Below are positions 5,466 to 7,553 of a stretch of DNA of 7,553 bases, in pieces; the stretch's first letter is position 1; every line of letters begins with the position of its first letter. The notes under the pieces are model-generated. The model saw nothing but the letters and a program-made list of their open reading frames with translations. It ran no database searches and was not told where the DNA came from. Both the position numbers and the translations under genes were made by a program. The stretch is from Thermoplasmata archaeon (GTDB taxonomy: Archaea; Thermoplasmatota; Thermoplasmata; SG8-5), in NCBI GenBank assembly GCA_030655715.1, contig JAUSPR010000183.1, positions 1 through 7,553 on the forward strand, given 5' to 3'.

Positions 5466-7199
5466 TTGGAAATAGAGGCACTCGGCCTCCTGGCTGATAT
5501 AGCAATAATCATGATAATGGCCTTGATTCTAGGCTATGCTGCCAACAGGCTCGGCCAACCTGCCATGCTGGGTTATCTTTTCGCAGGTATGATAATCGGA
5601 CCTTACAGCTGGAGTGGGCTTATCGGCAATATCGAGGAAATCGAGACCCTGGCCAAGGTGGGAATATCATTACTGCTGTTCGTGGTCGGCCTTGAATTCT
5701 CCCCCAGGAAACTGAAGAGCATATGGCGCGTTTCCGCGGTTGGCGGTTCCTTCGAAATGATGGGCATGCTGTTTTTGGGAACTGTTGCGGGTCTTATCCT
5801 CGGATGGACCATAACCGAGGCCCTTCTGCTCGGTGCAATGATGATGATGAGCAGCACCATAGTCATCATCAAGATACTTCACGAGACCGGGCAGACAGAC
5901 ACCATGCATGGCAGATTGCTCATAGGCATGCTCATTATCGAGGACATCGGCGCCATAATTGTAATCACCACAATCTCAAGCTTCATTGGTTCTGAAGCGG
6001 GAATGCTTGCCAGATTCATGCCAGTAATCATTGGAATAATATTGCTGGTTGCGGTAATTTACCTTGGCAGATGGATTTTCCCAAAAATTCTCAAGGCAGT
6101 GAGCGTGACACATTCCAGAGAACTGTTTTTACTGACGGTTTTCGGCATCTGCATAAGCGTGGCCGTACTTTCCGAATCATTCGGTCTTTCCCTCGCATTG
6201 GGTGCATTCATGGCCGGCGTTATTTTATCGGAATCCGAGCAACATCTTGACATCATGGGCCAGATTACTCCGGTGAAAGAGATTTTCCTCATAATATTCT
6301 TCGTATCCATGGGCATGACCATCGATCCCATGCACCTAATGAGGAATCCGATTCCTGTGATTGTCGTATTGCTGGTCCTCGTAATTGGGAAGATTTATGT
6401 CAATTTCTCGGCAGTCAAATTCCTCGGATACCATCCCAAGACCTCGGTCTTCGTCGGACTGGGAATGATTCCGCTTGGCGAATTTTCCTTCATCATTGCC
6501 AGGATTGGGGTGGATAACGGCCTGATTTCAGACGCCGTATACTCATCGGTGATTGCGGCCGCACTCATCAGCATGGTTCTGGCGCCATATGCATTTCACT
6601 CAAGGGCCGGAATCTATACCTGGTTGCGCGGTAAGGGCTATCTCAAGACAGAGGAAGAGGAAGACAAGCTTGACGAGGATGTGGACCGGCATGGGCAACA
6701 ATCCGGCAAGACACATGTTGTCGTGCTGGGCAGCGCGGAAGTGGTGAAAGCCAGCCTTGACTGCATGACCCATGTGGGATGTAACTTCACAGTGGTAGAT
6801 TATGATCCGAAGAAGGTCCAGGAAATGAAGGACAGGGGCATAGACGCGATTTATGGTGATGTGGTGAACGAGGAAGTTTTGAAATGGGCTGGGGTCGATT
6901 ATGCCAATCTCATAATTGTAGTTGTGGCTGATCCGGTAGATGCCGAGACAGCGGTAAATATCTGCAGGAAGCGGAACCCAACGGCTTACATCATAGCCAG
7001 GGCCCACGGTGATGATGAGAAGGCCGCCATAGCAGAGCATGCCGATGACGTCATAATCTCGGAAGAGGTCGCTGGAAAACGCATGGCCTGGCATGTGTTA
7101 AGGAACCTTGGTTACGAAGAGCATGCCATTAAGCGCGACATTGAGATAGTGGAACACGATCACATGACCCAGGAAGAGGAGGATGTTTCGTCCTCCTGA
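5466..7199 (+). CDS. CPA2-family cation/proton antiporter with C-terminal RCK-like domain
   Basis: This 577-residue membrane protein exchanges protons for a monovalent cation (K+ or Na+) across the cytoplasmic membrane. Residues 5-375 hold about 12-13 hydrophobic helices. Family marks are SSTIVIIKIL (129-138, discontinuous helix region), the ion-site acidic pair ED (159-160) in GMLIIEDIGAI, GLSLALGAFMAGVILSE (239-255) and LGEFSFIIARIG (337-348). A charged linker (395-408) leads to a Rossmann-type domain (416-535), ending in an acidic tail. That domain keeps VVDYD (443-447) and YGD (463-465) but has GSAEVV where GxGxxG is expected. No TrkA-C domain follows. KefB-like K+ carriers usually have QD and NapA-like Na+ carriers DD, so the ED pair does not settle the ion. 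TTG 5466 is the only start codon in frame after the upstream stop and keeps the first helix whole; its ribosome site is weak. Confidence 0.9.
   Translation: MEIEALGLLADIAIIMIMALILGYAANRLGQPAMLGYLFAGMIIGPYSWSGLIGNIEEIETLAKVGISLLLFVVGLEFSPRKLKSIWRVSAVGGSFEMMGMLFLGTVAGLILGWTITEALLLGAMMMMSSTIVIIKILHETGQTDTMHGRLLIGMLIIEDIGAIIVITTISSFIGSEAGMLARFMPVIIGIILLVAVIYLGRWIFPKILKAVSVTHSRELFLLTVFGICISVAVLSESFGLSLALGAFMAGVILSESEQHLDIMGQITPVKEIFLIIFFVSMGMTIDPMHLMRNPIPVIVVLLVLVIGKIYVNFSAVKFLGYHPKTSVFVGLGMIPLGEFSFIIARIGVDNGLISDAVYSSVIAAALISMVLAPYAFHSRAGIYTWLRGKGYLKTEEEEDKLDEDVDRHGQQSGKTHVVVLGSAEVVKASLDCMTHVGCNFTVVDYDPKKVQEMKDRGIDAIYGDVVNEEVLKWAGVDYANLIIVVVADPVDAETAVNICRKRNPTAYIIARAHGDDEKAAIAEHADDVIISEEVAGKRMAWHVLRNLGYEEHAIKRDIEIVEHDHMTQEEEDVSSS
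7177..7197 (+). other. Hairpin overlapping the antiporter stop codon
   Basis: AGGAGGA (7177-7183) and TCCTCCT (7191-7197) form a perfect 7-bp stem with a 7-base loop, and the last T belongs to the TGA stop. It could affect transcript ends or translation of the next gene. It could also be a coincidence of acidic and serine codons at the end of the protein. Confidence 0.4.
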
Positions 7200-7226
7200 T
7201 TCAATGATAGGGAAAAATTAATTAGG

Positions 7227-7553
7227 ATGCCTGTCTTAGCACATTTGTTGAGCTTGATATTAGATTGGAAGAAAGGGGTTTTAATCTTTGCTGTGATTTT
7301 GGTTCTTGTTTCCACTCAGCTACTGGCAAACACAGTTACTGTTGTAAGCAACCCTTCGATTAACAATGCATTACAGATAATCATCGTCATTATGCTCTTG
7401 AGCGCTATTGTAATCTTCCTATATTTTTTATTGGCCAGGCACTTCAGAATGCTGGAGGTTTTTCTCATCCACAAGGACAGCAGATTGATTGCTCATGCTG
7501 CCACAGAAACACAGCTCAAAGAGGACATGGACATTCAGCTGTTCGGTGCCATG
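7227..7553 (+). CDS. Two-helix membrane protein with cytoplasmic domain, partial
   Basis: The frame is open from ATG 7227 to the right edge, giving the first 109 residues. Two hydrophobic helices lie at about 18-35 and 50-70, joined by a short polar loop (VSNPSINNAL). A cytoplasmic segment follows, EVFLIHKDSRLIAHAATE (77-94), then an acidic stretch. This segment resembles the opening of a sensor-like domain (hydrophobic strand, DGRLI-type turn, acidic helix) found in membrane signalling proteins of Thermoplasmata-like archaea; I cannot name it with certainty. It starts 27 bases after the antiporter stop in the same direction and reading frame, so co-transcription is plausible. There is no clear Shine-Dalgarno, and an AT-rich tract just upstream is too close for a leaderless promoter. 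The 3' end lies outside the window. Confidence 0.75.
   Translation, partial: MPVLAHLLSLILDWKKGVLIFAVILVLVSTQLLANTVTVVSNPSINNALQIIIVIMLLSAIVIFLYFLLARHFRMLEVFLIHKDSRLIAHAATETQLKEDMDIQLFGAM

Noticed and set aside
6600..7094. Minus-strand reading frame of 164 codons
   Set aside because: It lies wholly within the antiporter gene, opposite a recognised domain, and has no start signals; it is a shadow frame.

Overview
The window looks like a chromosomal segment of an archaeon, probably Thermoplasmata or a neighbouring euryarchaeal lineage; the lineage is inferred and cannot be proven here. The evidence for Archaea is a glutamyl-tRNA synthetase of archaeal/eukaryotic type with a long helical N-terminal extension, TATA boxes placed for leaderless transcripts ahead of two genes, a GGAGGTGA Shine-Dalgarno matching the archaeal 16S tail, and an N-terminal winged helix/STAND ATPase/TPR protein of a kind common in Thermoplasmata-like archaea.

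Layout from left to right: an AT-rich direct-repeat block (1-89) cut by the window edge; a leaderless-type promoter and a large signalling ATPase (164-2632); a second leaderless-type promoter and gltX (2704-4386); a noncoding stretch of more than 500 bases (4387-4964) packed with inverted repeats and ending in a probable terminator for the opposite strand; a small minus-strand gene for a 73-residue protein of unknown function (4965-5186); a divergent AT-rich intergenic region with promoters in both directions; a leader of about 110 bases with two perfect 7-bp stems; a CPA2-type cation/proton antiporter with a C-terminal Rossmann (RCK-like) domain (5466-7199); and the 5' part of a two-helix membrane protein (7227 to the right edge).

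The genes do not form one obvious pathway. The ATPase and gltX point the same way but each has its own promoter. The antiporter and the truncated membrane protein are 27 bases apart in the same direction and may be co-transcribed. The 73-residue gene is divergent from the antiporter. The parts most worth a second look are the hairpin-rich intergenic region with a 15-base motif shared with the left edge, the structured leader of the antiporter, and the loss of the glycine motif in the antiporter's RCK-like domain. No complete mobile element, CRISPR array, tRNA or rRNA gene could be supported.
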